64,000 nucleotides of DNA, taken from NCBI RefSeq assembly GCF_000369045.1, contig NZ_KB849786.1:284514-348513 (forward strand). Direction: 5' to 3'. The position numbers and the translations under genes were made by a program. A model generated the notes under the pieces. That model saw only the letters and a program-made list of their open reading frames with translations, was not told the DNA's origin and ran no database searches. Numbering within the stretch: the stretch's first letter is position 1; each line of letters begins with the position of its first letter. Below, in pieces: positions 40,701 to 52,826 of the stretch. The DNA comes from Acinetobacter pittii ATCC 19004 = CIP 70.29. Lineage in GTDB: Bacteria; Pseudomonadota; Gammaproteobacteria; Pseudomonadales; Moraxellaceae.

Positions 40701-43700
40701 AGTGAAGCCCTAATCGAAGTTCCAAACTTTGCTTATATTCCATATGTTGAACGTATTACACAAGAAGGCTTAATTTCTGGGTTTGCTGAAGATAATAGTA
40801 CAGTAATCGTGCGTGATGCTGACGGTAATGAATTAGGAAAGGTTATATTAGGTGATGACAATAGTTGGAATGAATTTAGTCATTTTAGCTTGAGTGTAAA
40901 CCGACCTTTAATTGATGGAGAGCAAATTTCCGTTCAAATTATTGATAATAAAGGGTTGATGAGTCCTGAGCAGAATATCATTGTAGATCTGACTCCTCCA
41001 CCTGTTCCAACAGATTTAAATTTCAATGATGCTGGTGATTTAGTTTATGGCCATGCAGAACCTTTCTCTGAAATTTTAGTTAAAGATGGGCAAGGAAACA
41101 TTCTTAATAAATGGTTCTGGAATAACTGGACTGATGAGAGTGGAAGTTTTTCGATAGAACTAGGTATGTTTTTAACTAATGCTGAGACGGTTTATGTCAC
41201 GGCTACCGATGTGAATGGAAATGTAAGTTTAGCAGCGCAGATACAGGCGCCTAATTATGCTTTTGCCCCCCATGTAGATAGCTTTACTTCGGACGGAGTG
41301 ATAAGTGGACAAGCTGAAAATAATAGTACTCTTATTGTTAAAGATGCCAAAGGTGAAGTCGTAGCTGAAATTAAAGTCGGTGAAGATAACGGTTGGAATG
41401 GATCAAGTTATTTTAAACTCCAGCTTGACCGCCCTCTTGTTAATGGTGAGCAGTTTTTCTTATCAATTAAGGATGCTCGTGGACAAGTAAGCACCGATAC
41501 TGTAATTACCGCTGATACGGTTGCTCCTACACCAGCCAGCAATTTAGTTTTCTCAGAAGATGGTTCATATCTTACAGGCGTAGCAGAACTGAATACTACG
41601 ATTCAGGTTTTTGATCATAATGGTCAGCTCGTGAATATATGGAATAACACCATAAACTCAGATGGTACATTTACTATTTTCTTAGGTAGCAATAATTTAC
41701 ATGGTGAGGCATTCACGGTCACAGTTAAAGACCAAGCTGGAAATGTGAGTGAAGCTGTTTCAATAAATGCTCCACTTGATGATATTGCACCGGATCCAAT
41801 TAAAAATATTTTACTTGATGCAAACGGTCAAAACTTTACAGCACAAGCAGAAGCAAATAGTCAGATTGAAGTTTTTGATTCATTAGGTAATCAGACGGGT
41901 TGGGGCTCTACAGATAGTGCTGGTAATGTCTCAGGCTTTTTCAATCAAATCTATTTACATGGTGAAGAGCTTATTTTTGTTGTCATAGATCGAGTTGGTA
42001 ACCGTAGTATCGAATTTAAGCAAAATGCTTTAATTGATACTATTGCACCAAATCCGATTGCAAATATCATCTTCAACGAAGATGGCCAAAGCTTTACAGC
42101 TCAGGCAGAAGCTGGAAGCTCTATTGAAATATTAGACCAGGCTGGAAATAAGATTACTACTAGTTATACCGATAGCTTAGGTAATGTATTTGGTTATTTC
42201 CCACAAGTTTACTTACATGGTGAGGAACTTACTTTTGTTGTAGTTGACCGAGCGGGTAACCGTAGTGCAGAGGTCAAGCAGAGTGCTTTAACTGATGATA
42301 TCGCACCAAATCCGATTGAAAATATTGCATTAGATATCAATGGACAGAGCTTTACAGCTCAGGCTGAAGCAAATAGTCAGATTGAAATTAAAAATACCAA
42401 TGGTGACATTATTGGTTATGGATCAGCAGATAGCACAGGCAATGTTTCTGGTTACTTGTATCAGGTCTATTTACATGGCGAAGAGCTTACTTTTGTTGTC
42501 GTTGACCGAGCGGGTAACCGTAGTACAGAAGTTAAGCAGAATGCTTTGATTGATGAGATTGCACCAAATCCAATTGAAAATATTGTATTCGACTCAAACG
42601 GACAGAACTTTACGGCGCAAGCAGAAGCAAACACTCAAATTGAAGTCAAAAATGCAGCGGGTGAGGTCATCGGTTCAGGTTATGTAGATGGCGCTGGTAA
42701 TGTGTCAGGTTATTTATATCAAGTCTATTTACATGGAGAAGAACTTACTTTTGTTGTCGTTGACCGAGCGGGTAACCGTAGTGCAGAGATCAAGCAAAAC
42801 GCTTTAACTGATGATATTGCACCAAATTCAATTGAAAATATTGTACTTGATGCGAACGGACAGAACTTTACAGCTCAGGCAGAAGCAAACACTCAAATTG
42901 AAGTCAAAAATGCTGCTGGTGAGGTCATAGGATCTGGTTCAACCGATAGCATGGGAAATGTTTCAGGTTACTTATATCAAGTCTATTTACATGGAGAGGA
43001 ACTCACTTTTGTTGTAGTTGACAAAGCGGGGAACCGCAGTACAGAGGTCAAGCAGAATGCCTTGATTGATGATATTGCTCCGAATGTGATTGAAAACATT
43101 ATCTTTAATGAAAATGGTCAAAACTTTACAGCGCAAGCAGAAGCAAATAGCAAAGTTGAAGTTAAAAATACTGTGGGTGAGGTTGTAGGTTTTGGTTATG
43201 TGGCTGATGCTGGTAATGTCTCGGGTTACTTGAATCAAGTTTATTTAAAAGGTGAGGAGCTCACTTTTGTTGTGATTGATCAAGCTGGTAATCGTAGCGT
43301 TGAAGTAAAACAAACAGCCTTTCTTGATAATACGGCACCAGAAAATGCGACTAATTTAGTATTTAGCGAAGATGGTTCATATCTAACTGGTATGGCTGAG
43401 CCCAATTCTACGATTCAAATATTTGATCAGAATGGTCAATTATTAAATCTTTGGAATAATAATGTTAATTGGGATGGAACATTTAACCTCTATTTAAATA
43501 GTAACTACATGCATGGAGAAGTATTTAAAGTAGTTGTAGTTGATCAGGCTGGTAATTTGAGTGACGGGGTTACTGTAAAAGCACCGCTTGATGATATTGC
43601 TCCTGTAGCTGCAAGTAATCTTACATTCAATGAAGATGGTTCGTCCCTTTCTGGTGTGGCTGAGCCGAATACCTTCATCCAGATTTTTGACCAAAATGGT

Positions 43701-46700
43701 CAGCAAGTGAATACCTGGAATCAGAGTGTAAACGCTGATGGTACATTCAACATTTCTCTAGGTAACTACAATTTACATGGTGAAGAATTTACAGTCATTG
43801 TTAAAGACCTTGCTGGAAATGTGAGTGAAGCTGTTTCAGTTAAGGCGCCGCTTGATGATATTGCCCCAAATCCGATTAAAAATATTGTACTTAATGCGAA
43901 CGGTCAAAACTTTACAGCACAAGCGGAAGCAAATAGTCAGATTGAAATTTTTGACTCATTTGGTAGCCAGATAGGTTGGGGCTCTACCGACAGCACTGGT
44001 AATGTGACGGGTTACTTCTATCAAGTGTATTTACATGGAGAAGAATTAACGTTCGTTGTTATAGACCGAGTAGGTAACCGTAGTGATGAAATGAAGTTAA
44101 ATGCTTTGATGGATACCATTGCACCAAAGCCGATTGAAAACATCATCTTTAATGAAAATGGACAAAATTTTACAGCACAAGCAGAAGCTAATAGTTTTAT
44201 TGGTGTCAAAAATGCTGCTGGTGAGTTTGTCGGTTATGGTTATGTCGATAGCACTGGTAATGTGTCAGGTTACTTGAATCAAGTTTATTTAAAAGGTGAG
44301 GAACTCACTTTTATTGTTATAGATAAAGCAGGTAATCAAAGTATTGAATTTAAGCAAAATGCTTTAACTGATGATATTGCACCGAATCCAATCGAAAATA
44401 TTATATTTGATATCAATGGACAGAACTTTACAGCGCAAGCGGAAGCAGATAGTCGAATCGAAGTTAAAAATGCTGTTGGTGAGGTGGTAGGATCTGGTTC
44501 AACCGATAACATGGGTAATGTTTCTGGTTACTTCTATCAAGTGTATTTACATGGAGAGGAGCTTACTTTTGTTGTCGTTGATCGAGCTGGTAACCGCAGT
44601 ACAGAGGTCAAACAGAATGCCTTAATTGATGATATCTCGCCAAATCCGATTGAAAATATTGTGCTCGACTCAAACGGTCAAAACTTTACTGCGCAAGCAG
44701 AAGTAAATACTCGGATTGAAGTCAAAAATGCTACGGGTGAGGTTGTAGGTTATGGTTATGTAGATAGTACTGGTAACGTGTCAGGTTATTTTAATCAAGT
44801 CTATTTACATGGAGAAGAGCTTACATTTGTTGTAATTGATCAAGCAAGTAACCGAAGTATTGAGGTTAAACACAATGCTTTAATTGATGATGTTGCACCA
44901 TCAGCTGCTTCAAATATTACATTAACCTCTGACGGATTGCTTTTTGGTGAGGCTGAGCCAAATGCAACGATTGAAATTATTGATCAATATGGTGCAGTTA
45001 TCGCAACAACTTATGTTTGGTACGATGGCACATTTAATCAATGGATTAATCTGAGTCAATACCAGACACAAAATTTGAGTATTGTTGTCAAAGATATTGC
45101 TGGCAACCGAAGCGAAGTTGCTCATCAGTTAGTACCTGTATTTACGAACTCACCAATTACTGCAACAGAGCTAAAACTGGATGTAGATGGTCATATTCTA
45201 ACAGGAAAGGCAACAGCAGGAATGTCGATTGTTGTTACATCTACTGATGGTCAGATCATTAATGGAGGGTGGAATAATGTTGTGAATGAAGATGGTAGTT
45301 TTGCTATTCAGTTAATTGATTACTATCTACAGGGACAGACATTACAAGTTCGAGTTTATGACCAGAATACGAATCAATATAGCCTAATCTCTGAAATTAT
45401 TGCGCCTTTAGACAATATTGCTCCAATAATTAATGATGTGGTGATTAGTAATGACGGTTATGGTATTACGGGACAAGCTGATCCGAAAGTAACCATTAAA
45501 GTAATGGATGCGGATGGAGATTTTAGAGCAGAATTTCAATCGGATGAAGCTGGATATTTCAATGCTAGTATTTATCCACCATTATTACGTGGAGAGCAAT
45601 TATTTATCACGGCAACGGATTTAGCTAAAAATATAAGTACGCCATTTAATTTTACTTTTACTGCAGATACTAATGCACCACCATCAGCAGATCATGTTGT
45701 TTTATCTGAAAATGGTTTCTTCATTGAGGGAACTGCTACACCAAATAGTGAGATGCATATTTTTGATGTGTATAGTAATTATATTGGCGGTGGTTCTGTA
45801 GATGAAACTGGATATTTTAATATCCAGTTATACTCACCTCAGGTGAATGGACAAACTTTACGTGTTGTTGTGGAACATAATGGGTATCAAAGCGTTTATA
45901 CAGAAATTAAGGCACCGATAGACATCGTTGCGCCAAATGCAGCAACACAACTTGTATTGGAAGAAGGAAATATACTTTCTGGGGAGGCTGAAGCATATTC
46001 AACTGTTAATATTTTCGATGCTAATAATAATTTAGTTGGTCAGACTACTGTGGGAAGTAGTGGTACTTTCTGGGTGCAATTATGGTCACAATATTGGCAT
46101 GGTGAAACATTGACAGTAAAAGTAGTTGATGCCAATCAAAATATAAGTGTGGGCTCAACGATTGTTGCTACGAATGATACAACAGTACCGAATGTAGCCA
46201 CACAACTTGCCATAAATGGATTGGGAGAGCTCACGGGACATGCAGAAAGTAGAGCTATCCTTGAAGTTATATATCATTTTGCTGATCAAGAATCTTCTGT
46301 AACTTCTGTAATAAGTACGACGGTTATGGTTGATGGAACTTTCTCTGTTTATATGTATGAGAATGCAACATCATTTGATCTTACTGTTATTGATCGTGCT
46401 GGAAATCGTAGTGAAACTATCAATAAAGCAATTAGTGATTTAACTACAATCACTGTTGATCAGTTTAAAGGTGATTCTGCTGATAATACTTATATAGTTG
46501 ATCATATAATTGATTTTGTTCAAGAATATATTGTTGAGCCGTATGCAATATATAAAGATGTCTGGATTGATAATAGCTATACATATCCAGAATGGGTCAC
46601 TGAAGGTCATTACGAACAGATATGGTTTGTTGATGGTTATTATGATTCCCAATTGGTCACAAGTGGTTATTCAACTGTACAAAATGTTTATCAAAATCAG

Positions 46701-47537
46701 AATGGTATAACTTATATTGATAATGGCATGGCAGATAGCGATTATGGTCGATATGAACAACAATATTATGATTTTGCGAATGGACAATGGCAAGAAGGTT
46801 ATGAATTGACCTATATACGTTCAGAAGAAGGCTGGGTTGATACTAGTCATTATGAAGACGTTTATGTTGATACAAGTCATTATGAAGATGTTTGGGTAGA
46901 TACTAGCCACTATCAAGATGTTTTCGTAGAAAGCGGTTATTGGGAGAACCAACTTGTTGAATCAGGCTATCGAGATGTTGATTTTGGTGGACACGATAAA
47001 ATAATTAGCTCTGTGAGTTATAGTCTGGTTGGATATTCTGATTGGTCGACAGGTCTAGAAAGTGGTCGTTATGTTGAAGACTTGGAGTTGGTTGGTTCTG
47101 CTCATCTAAATGCAACAGGCAATGCTTTAGATAATCTTTTAACAGGTAACTCTGGTAATAACGTTTTGAATGGGCGTGAAGGTAACGATACCTATATGAC
47201 TAATGAAGGTACTGATTCCATACTGTTCCAATTGCTAAATAGCCAAGATGCGACTGGTGGGAATGGACATGATACGGTGTTAGATTTTACTTTAGGTGAT
47301 GTAAGAACTGATACTCAAGCAGACAAAATCGATTTAAGTGAACTATTAATTGACTATTCTAAAGACGTGAGCACATTAGCGAAATTTATTACTGTAGAGC
47401 AAGATGCTGGAAACACGACTATTAGTCTTGACCGAGATGGTGAAGGTACAATGTTTAGTAGTGTTTCATTGATAACTTTAAATCAGGTAAATACAACATT
47501 AGATGAATTGTTAAATAACCAGCAACTCTTTGTTTAA
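37719..47537 (+). CDS. blp1: Giant repeat adhesin, Bap-like protein (BLP1-type), type I secreted
   Basis: This 3272-residue protein starts with a BapA prefix-like region (about 1-125), then a hydrophobic [21 protein letters not shown] that may act as a stop or retention segment. Five tandem 95-residue Ig-like repeats (each with ITQDKxFxLK, [10 protein letters not shown], VTDxAGNxSET) cover about 144-620. Variable Ig-like units follow, then about a dozen 85-86-residue repeats ([32 protein letters not shown]) to about residue 2390, and further diverged units. Near 2930-3090 comes an aromatic block of [13 protein letters not shown] repeats, then an RTX-like [19 protein letters not shown] stretch and a C-terminal secretion domain ([12 protein letters not shown]). 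The role, biofilm and surface adhesion, is inferred from family. Length and position by groESL agree with BLP1 of A. baumannii as I recall it. The start has GGTGG upstream, and the gene is monocistronic with its own terminator. Confidence 0.85.
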   Translation: MVQVSLMANNASKNNTVDINVGQTKNIVVNPKEVAKIDINPEKISSITREGNSAIVHLKDGTEIVLENYFISENPQILLNEGQSYWAANLGEDASGQTTVNYLELKDTPKLIDSSSSVPLWSWVVSALAGAGTIALLSRNDSKDTTPPEPGTLNLNNFLDSGGSTADQITQDKNFNLKLEGQESGSRVTYLVSTDDGKTWQETTVTQKDLVDGSYLYKAVVTDRAGNASETAIQKVVVDTTAPQAGELTLSALADTSISATDQITQDKNFNLKLEGQESGSQVTYLVSIDDGKTWQETTVTQKDLADGIYQFKALVTDVAGNISETSVQKVVVDTTAPQAGELTLAALADTGISATDQITQDKTFDLKISGQEVNSQIIYWISKDEGKTWQETTVAQKDLADGVYQYKAVVIDVAGNTSETAIQKVVVDTTAPQAGELTLSDLSDTGVSATDQITQDKTFDLKISGQEVNSQITYWISKDDGKTWQETTVVQKDLTDGVYQYKAIVTDIAGNTSETAIQKIVVDTTAPQAGELTLSDLSDTGVSATDQITQDNNFTLKLAQPIVIGEQAALLDHYEVSTDEGKTWQETTADQKNLADGSYLYKAVVTDLAGNTSETGVEKVIIDNSLNIESTTVTVKPITEDNTISLVEKDQVISIRLEVDNLPTDLNSSLTSVNTTLNDVVYNFHFDEVTQEWVTEIPAEFLWSEESQTNISTDISLTDQAGNTAIIKQTQNYNVDHTPNSPTLDSLTFNNIDGAIISGSAYKGSKVDIYNKNGDWLATTIANEEGKFTLQDLSISTNQEIYAVATYNGYSSENSSISLVTEVPAISITRISPEGVITGYATEGSHFIVKDQNGNILQEFNSIAFEGSGITPFSVMALGEVRPFTLTLNQPLEEGTQIIISTDKDNISGHPQYITADYTPAVFLETPQFDISGETLSVHVNEPNSFIRAFSGEGNLIATGFTDEQGFASLQVFQFLKEGESVTVQVVDKNQNTSEALIEVPNFAYIPYVERITQEGLISGFAEDNSTVIVRDADGNELGKVILGDDNSWNEFSHFSLSVNRPLIDGEQISVQIIDNKGLMSPEQNIIVDLTPPPVPTDLNFNDAGDLVYGHAEPFSEILVKDGQGNILNKWFWNNWTDESGSFSIELGMFLTNAETVYVTATDVNGNVSLAAQIQAPNYAFAPHVDSFTSDGVISGQAENNSTLIVKDAKGEVVAEIKVGEDNGWNGSSYFKLQLDRPLVNGEQFFLSIKDARGQVSTDTVITADTVAPTPASNLVFSEDGSYLTGVAELNTTIQVFDHNGQLVNIWNNTINSDGTFTIFLGSNNLHGEAFTVTVKDQAGNVSEAVSINAPLDDIAPDPIKNILLDANGQNFTAQAEANSQIEVFDSLGNQTGWGSTDSAGNVSGFFNQIYLHGEELIFVVIDRVGNRSIEFKQNALIDTIAPNPIANIIFNEDGQSFTAQAEAGSSIEILDQAGNKITTSYTDSLGNVFGYFPQVYLHGEELTFVVVDRAGNRSAEVKQSALTDDIAPNPIENIALDINGQSFTAQAEANSQIEIKNTNGDIIGYGSADSTGNVSGYLYQVYLHGEELTFVVVDRAGNRSTEVKQNALIDEIAPNPIENIVFDSNGQNFTAQAEANTQIEVKNAAGEVIGSGYVDGAGNVSGYLYQVYLHGEELTFVVVDRAGNRSAEIKQNALTDDIAPNSIENIVLDANGQNFTAQAEANTQIEVKNAAGEVIGSGSTDSMGNVSGYLYQVYLHGEELTFVVVDKAGNRSTEVKQNALIDDIAPNVIENIIFNENGQNFTAQAEANSKVEVKNTVGEVVGFGYVADAGNVSGYLNQVYLKGEELTFVVIDQAGNRSVEVKQTAFLDNTAPENATNLVFSEDGSYLTGMAEPNSTIQIFDQNGQLLNLWNNNVNWDGTFNLYLNSNYMHGEVFKVVVVDQAGNLSDGVTVKAPLDDIAPVAASNLTFNEDGSSLSGVAEPNTFIQIFDQNGQQVNTWNQSVNADGTFNISLGNYNLHGEEFTVIVKDLAGNVSEAVSVKAPLDDIAPNPIKNIVLNANGQNFTAQAEANSQIEIFDSFGSQIGWGSTDSTGNVTGYFYQVYLHGEELTFVVIDRVGNRSDEMKLNALMDTIAPKPIENIIFNENGQNFTAQAEANSFIGVKNAAGEFVGYGYVDSTGNVSGYLNQVYLKGEELTFIVIDKAGNQSIEFKQNALTDDIAPNPIENIIFDINGQNFTAQAEADSRIEVKNAVGEVVGSGSTDNMGNVSGYFYQVYLHGEELTFVVVDRAGNRSTEVKQNALIDDISPNPIENIVLDSNGQNFTAQAEVNTRIEVKNATGEVVGYGYVDSTGNVSGYFNQVYLHGEELTFVVIDQASNRSIEVKHNALIDDVAPSAASNITLTSDGLLFGEAEPNATIEIIDQYGAVIATTYVWYDGTFNQWINLSQYQTQNLSIVVKDIAGNRSEVAHQLVPVFTNSPITATELKLDVDGHILTGKATAGMSIVVTSTDGQIINGGWNNVVNEDGSFAIQLIDYYLQGQTLQVRVYDQNTNQYSLISEIIAPLDNIAPIINDVVISNDGYGITGQADPKVTIKVMDADGDFRAEFQSDEAGYFNASIYPPLLRGEQLFITATDLAKNISTPFNFTFTADTNAPPSADHVVLSENGFFIEGTATPNSEMHIFDVYSNYIGGGSVDETGYFNIQLYSPQVNGQTLRVVVEHNGYQSVYTEIKAPIDIVAPNAATQLVLEEGNILSGEAEAYSTVNIFDANNNLVGQTTVGSSGTFWVQLWSQYWHGETLTVKVVDANQNISVGSTIVATNDTTVPNVATQLAINGLGELTGHAESRAILEVIYHFADQESSVTSVISTTVMVDGTFSVYMYENATSFDLTVIDRAGNRSETINKAISDLTTITVDQFKGDSADNTYIVDHIIDFVQEYIVEPYAIYKDVWIDNSYTYPEWVTEGHYEQIWFVDGYYDSQLVTSGYSTVQNVYQNQNGITYIDNGMADSDYGRYEQQYYDFANGQWQEGYELTYIRSEEGWVDTSHYEDVYVDTSHYEDVWVDTSHYQDVFVESGYWENQLVESGYRDVDFGGHDKIISSVSYSLVGYSDWSTGLESGRYVEDLELVGSAHLNATGNALDNLLTGNSGNNVLNGREGNDTYMTNEGTDSILFQLLNSQDATGGNGHDTVLDFTLGDVRTDTQADKIDLSELLIDYSKDVSTLAKFITVEQDAGNTTISLDRDGEGTMFSSVSLITLNQVNTTLDELLNNQQLFV
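38148..39572 (+). repeat. Five tandem 285-bp repeats within the adhesin gene
   Basis: Units begin at 38148, 38433, 38718, 39003 and 39288, each at GAT-AC(N)AC(N)GC encoding DTTAP. The spacing is exactly 285 bases. Units 2-4 share long identical stretches, while unit 5 carries an insertion. Such DNA-level identity favours copy-number change by slippage or recombination. Confidence 0.9.
41781..44886 (+). repeat. Tandem 255-258-bp repeats within the adhesin gene
   Basis: Units recur at about 41781, 42036 and 42294 and every 255-258 bases to about 44890, each starting with D-D/T-I-A-P and containing [11 protein letters not shown]. Two units near 43327-43850 belong to a different subtype with FxQNGQxxxxWN. 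Some neighbouring units are almost identical at DNA level. Confidence 0.85.
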
Positions 47538-47554
47538 CATTAATATTTATCTTT

Positions 47555-47587
47555 ATAAAAGAGGCTATGAAAATAGCCTCTTTTATT
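47555..47587 (+). terminator. Terminator after the giant adhesin gene
   Basis: GAGGCTAT-GAAA-ATAGCCTC (47561-47580) has flanking A4 and T4 runs. Confidence 0.9.
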
Positions 47588-47666
47588 TTGTGCTTTAAAT
47601 TTAATAAAAACTCTTCACAACTTGTTAAAAAATGACCAAAAAAGATAAGTTTTTTTTCATTTTCCC

Positions 47667-47694
47667 CTTGAAGCCTTTTTTTTCATCCCCACAA
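47667..47694 (+). promoter_or_regulatory. Sigma-32 (heat-shock) type promoter of groESL
   Basis: CTTGAA (47667-47672), a 14-base spacer and CCCCACAA (47687-47694) match the RpoH consensus CTTGAA / CCCCAT-T. It sits 83 bases before groES, which fits heat induction of the chaperonin operon. Confidence 0.75.
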
Positions 47695-47777
47695 AAGTGA
47701 CATCTAAATATTTTGTTATTGCTCTGGATTAAAGCAATAACGATTAATCAAAAAGACTTAGTCTGATGGAGTTAATT

Positions 47778-48068
47778 ATGAGCAACATTCGTCCATTACA
47801 TGATCGCGTTGTAATTCGTCGCGTAGAAGAAGAAACCAAAACTGCTGGTGGTATTTTACTTCCAGGTTCTGCTGCTGAAAAACCATCTCAAGGTGAAGTA
47901 ATTGCAGTAGGTAATGGTCAAATCACTGAGAATGGCGTACGTGCTTTGGATGTTAAAGTTGGTGACAAAGTATTGTTTGGTACTTATGCAGGTACAACAG
48001 TGAAAGTAAGTGGTGAAGAACTCTTAATCATGAAAGAGTCAGACATTTTAGCTGTGTTGGAAGGCTAA
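47778..48068 (+). CDS. groES: Co-chaperonin GroES (Cpn10)
   Basis: This 96-residue protein contains [20 protein letters not shown] with the mobile loop [16 protein letters not shown] and ends in [21 protein letters not shown]. Seven copies cap the GroEL ring. The ATG at 47778 has GGAG 6 bases upstream, so the longer frame from 47766 is not used. groEL follows 58 bases on. Confidence 0.99.
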   Translation: MSNIRPLHDRVVIRRVEEETKTAGGILLPGSAAEKPSQGEVIAVGNGQITENGVRALDVKVGDKVLFGTYAGTTVKVSGEELLIMKESDILAVLEG

Positions 48069-48108
48069 TCAATCCATAACTCAATTCATTATCAGATTCA
48101 GTATTTAA

Positions 48109-49761
<1,653 letters not shown>

Positions 49762-49782
49762 TAACGCATCAACGCTTTAACC

Positions 49783-49818
49783 AAAAAAATCCCTGCTTAT
49801 GCAGGGATTTTTTATTTT
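49783..49818 (+). terminator. Terminator of groESL
   Basis: ATCCCTGC-TTAT-GCAGGGAT (49789-49808) is followed by a T run. Confidence 0.92.
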
Positions 49819-49933
49819 TCACGTAATTTTAAGAAATAATTAAGTTCCATTCTTTATATTAAAAACAGGAACAGCAGCTAGAAGTTCCTCTTTTGTTACA
49901 ACCATGCTTATTTACTTGTAGGCATGGTTTTTT

Positions 49934-50308
49934 TTAGCCTAATAAAATAATTAACCAAGTAATAGCAATGATAGAGAGTGCAACAAATTGGGCAGCACTT
50001 CCCATATCTTTTGCATTTTTAGAAAGCTGATGTTTTTCAAGAGAGACTCGATCAACCACTGCCTCAATAGCCGAGTTGAATAGCTCAACGATCATTGCAA
50101 AAAGACATACAATAATCAGTAATACATGCTCACTACGGCTCACATCAAGAAAAAAACTAACCGGAATCAAAATAATATTAATCAAAACAATTTGGCGAAA
50201 AGCTGCCTCATTTTTATAAGCTGCTTTAAATCCTGAAATAGAGTAGCCCGTTGCATTTAATATGCGCTTAAGACCACTTTTACCCTTATAGGGAGAATAG
50301 CTATTCAT
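49934..50308 (-). CDS. dgkA: Diacylglycerol kinase DgkA (prokaryotic membrane type)
   Basis: The product has 124 residues from the ATG at 50308 (MNSYSPYKG); the frame extends 10 codons upstream. Three hydrophobic helices, AYKNEAAFRQ and the catalytic VELFNSAIEAVVDRVS are diagnostic. It is a trimeric inner-membrane enzyme that recycles diacylglycerol left by membrane-derived oligosaccharide or lipid A modification. It is unrelated in fold to the soluble DAGKc protein earlier in the window. Confidence 0.95.
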   Translation of the reverse strand: MNSYSPYKGKSGLKRILNATGYSISGFKAAYKNEAAFRQIVLINIILIPVSFFLDVSRSEHVLLIIVCLFAMIVELFNSAIEAVVDRVSLEKHQLSKNAKDMGSAAQFVALSIIAITWLIILLG

Positions 50309-50414
50309 ATACTTATATTTCTGACACTTTTCATGCATTATATAATTTGGGTCTTAAAAAATTATTAAATCTTTTTTAAAGATTTCGACTTTATAACTCA
50401 ATAGAGAAGAAAAG

Positions 50415-51377
50415 ATGAAAAAATTATATGTAGCGTTGGGCATTGCAATTGGAAGCATCCATGCAAGTTATGCTGAGCCAACAGCAACCTCGCAAGTACC
50501 AGGATATTATCACCATCAATTTGGAAACTACCGCGTAACCTCTTTGCTTGATGGTACGATTTATTTAAATCCTGATTTATTCAAAAATTTAAATCAGGCC
50601 CAGAAAACTAAAATCTTAACAAAATATGCTGCTGTTAATGAGAAAGGGATTCAAACCTCGGTAAATGCATTTTTAGTGGATGATGGAAAAAGTTTAACGC
50701 TTGTAGACAGTGGAGCAGCAAGTTGTTTTGGCCCACAACTTGGCTCGATTGCAAAAAATATTGAATTGGCAGGTTATAAGCTTACTGATGTAAAAACTGT
50801 CTTACTTACTCATCTACACCCAGACCATGTGTGTGGTATTGCTCAAAATGGAAAAGCCGTATTTCCAAATGCAACTGTATATGCACATGAGCGTGAAGCT
50901 AATTACTGGTTAAATCCAGCGTCTGAAAAAACAGTGCCAGCAGACAAAAAAGAAAGTTATTTGGGTACTGTTAAAAACGTAAAAACTGCTCTTGCTCCAT
51001 ATCAAGCGAAAAAAGCATTCAAGACATTTAAAGACGGTGATGTCATTCACGGTTTTGAAGTAATCGATACGCGCGGTCATACACCAGGCCATCATAGCTT
51101 CCGCTTAAAAAGTAATGATCAGCAAATCATTTTTGTTGGAGACATTGTCCACTCACATTCATTGCAATTTGATGCTCCAAAAACTGGAGTAGATTTTGAT
51201 GTGAATTCTGAGCAGGCAATTAATACTCGTCTCAAAATGTTTGCAGAAATTTCAAATAAGCAACAATGGGTTGCAGCACCACATTTACCATTCCCAGGCA
51301 TTGGTCATGTTTATAAAGTAAATGCTGAGCAATATCAGTGGATCCCACTTTATTTTGACAATGTTGTAGGGAAATAA
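50415..51377 (+). CDS. Periplasmic metallo-beta-lactamase-fold hydrolase
   Basis: This 320-residue protein has a signal peptide to about Ala20 (ASYA-E). Zinc ligands are THLHPDH at 132-138, a further His in GHTPGHHSF, Asp in FVGDIVHSHS, and His in PHLPFPGIGH. Overall layout matches the MBL-fold group related to quorum-quenching lactonases and methyl parathion hydrolase-like enzymes rather than true beta-lactamases. The substrate is unknown and a lactonase role is only a suggestion. AGAAG precedes the ATG. Confidence 0.85.
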   Translation: MKKLYVALGIAIGSIHASYAEPTATSQVPGYYHHQFGNYRVTSLLDGTIYLNPDLFKNLNQAQKTKILTKYAAVNEKGIQTSVNAFLVDDGKSLTLVDSGAASCFGPQLGSIAKNIELAGYKLTDVKTVLLTHLHPDHVCGIAQNGKAVFPNATVYAHEREANYWLNPASEKTVPADKKESYLGTVKNVKTALAPYQAKKAFKTFKDGDVIHGFEVIDTRGHTPGHHSFRLKSNDQQIIFVGDIVHSHSLQFDAPKTGVDFDVNSEQAINTRLKMFAEISNKQQWVAAPHLPFPGIGHVYKVNAEQYQWIPLYFDNVVGK

Positions 51378-51407
51378 AAAAACAGGGCATTTATTGCCCT
51401 GTTTTTC
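51376..51407. terminator. Bidirectional terminator
   Basis: ACAGGGCA (51382-51389) and TGCCCTGT (51395-51402) with A and T runs serve two convergent genes. Confidence 0.88.
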
Positions 51408-51420
51408 TTCATAACTTTAT

Positions 51421-52563
51421 TTATTTTGCAGCTTTTTCAAAATTAATGACCGCTTCACGGCCAAGTGCTGGGTCATCTGTAAAGACACCATCAACACCCG
51501 CTTTGAAATAGGCTTCAAACTCTTTTAAAGCACCAGATGGACAGCGCTCCGCAGGTTTATCTTGACTACATTTTAAAGGCGTTGGTAAAAAGTTGTTTTC
51601 TGGACGGAAAGTATAAGGGTGTACTTTTAACCCAGCTGCATGAGCATCAGAAATAAACGAAGTCGTTTGGACTGAACCATTGTCATTAAAGTTAAGAATA
51701 TAGCCTTTACTTGGTCCTACACCATTTGCATATTTAGCGACATCTTTTAAGCCTTGTGCTGTGGCTAAATCAGCATAAGTTTTAGTTTCTCCCGATTCAA
51801 CGAAGTCGGCCGGTTGAGCGGTTTTAGCATCATATAATTGAATGATTTGTGCGTGTTTAATAGTTTTATGAAGGTCAAGCTCATTTTTTAAATCTATTAG
51901 GTTTTGAACTTCAAACGACTGTAAATAGACAGGTGCAATATCACGTGTATATTTATACTTGGCTAAGGTTTTAAGAAGAGTGTCTTCCATTGCAAGATTA
52001 CGATTTTTAAAGTAAGTCGGATGTTTAGTCTCAATATATAAACCAATAATTTTTCCTGTTTTCTTATAATTTGCTTCAGCCAGCTCAATCACTTGTTCTA
52101 GCGTCGGAACAGGGTAAAGGTCATTATAGGTGGTGTTTGCTGGGCGGAACTCTGGAATACGTTCACGTGCTTTAAGCTGCTGTAATTCACTTAAAGTGAA
52201 GTCTTCTGTAAACCAGCCTGTTAAGTCTTTACCATCAATATTTTTTGTTGTTTTACGATCTGCAAACTGGCTTAAAGTGCTTACATTGGTTGTTCCACCA
52301 ATCTCATTTTCATGGCGAGTAACCAATACGCCATCTTTTGTAGAAACTAGATCAGGTTCAATGAAATCTGCACCATCATCAATCGCTTTTTGATATGAAG
52401 CTAATGTGTGTTCTGGACGCAAAGCGCTCGCGCCACGGTGTCCTACCACTAAAATTTTAGGAAGTTGATATTCTGGTGTGGTTGGTGAGTTTTCAGTTTT
52501 ATCGTCATCATTACAACCAACCAAGCTAATTAAACTTAAGCATAAAAGTGCTCTTTTAAACAT
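51421..52563 (-). CDS. glpQ: Glycerophosphodiester phosphodiesterase lipoprotein (GlpQ-like)
   Basis: This 380-residue protein has a signal peptide ending in LVGC (Cys17), a good lipobox. The GDPD domain contains VGHRGASALRPEHTLASYQKAI, DFIEPDLVSTKDGVLVTRHE with catalytic His, Glu and Asp, IGLYIETKHP, and GVDGVFTDDP. It cleaves glycerophosphodiesters to glycerol-3-phosphate and an alcohol in the envelope. The ATG at 52563 has GAG upstream; the 4-codon longer frame does not. It could feed glpD, which is about 18 kb away. Confidence 0.92.
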   Translation of the reverse strand: MFKRALLCLSLISLVGCNDDDKTENSPTTPEYQLPKILVVGHRGASALRPEHTLASYQKAIDDGADFIEPDLVSTKDGVLVTRHENEIGGTTNVSTLSQFADRKTTKNIDGKDLTGWFTEDFTLSELQQLKARERIPEFRPANTTYNDLYPVPTLEQVIELAEANYKKTGKIIGLYIETKHPTYFKNRNLAMEDTLLKTLAKYKYTRDIAPVYLQSFEVQNLIDLKNELDLHKTIKHAQIIQLYDAKTAQPADFVESGETKTYADLATAQGLKDVAKYANGVGPSKGYILNFNDNGSVQTTSFISDAHAAGLKVHPYTFRPENNFLPTPLKCSQDKPAERCPSGALKEFEAYFKAGVDGVFTDDPALGREAVINFEKAAK

Positions 52564-52826
52564 AATTCTACTCATATTGTTTTAGTCGAAACGTATTTAG
52601 TCTGATGATTGAACTTGACGTGATCATGAAGAATTCATGAATTTTCAGTGACACTTGTTAAAACCTTGTTTATGGGTTTGTAGGAAATGCCAGTTCTTGC
52701 TTTGTTTTTGTTCTAATTGCATTTATTGTGTTAATTCTACTTGTCTTTTTTATATCGCTCGTTGATGATCAAGAGGGCAAATTTGGTATTGCCATCTGTT
52801 AATTGACGACCTAATTCTGAGCAGCC

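Noticed and set aside
37719..47537. CRISPR array suggested by regular repeats
   Set aside because: The 255-285-bp repeats are in one continuous reading frame and encode Ig-like domains.
50415..51377. Beta-lactam resistance gene
   Set aside because: The metallo-beta-lactamase fold is shared by many hydrolases; the motif arrangement is nearer to lactonase/MPH-like enzymes.
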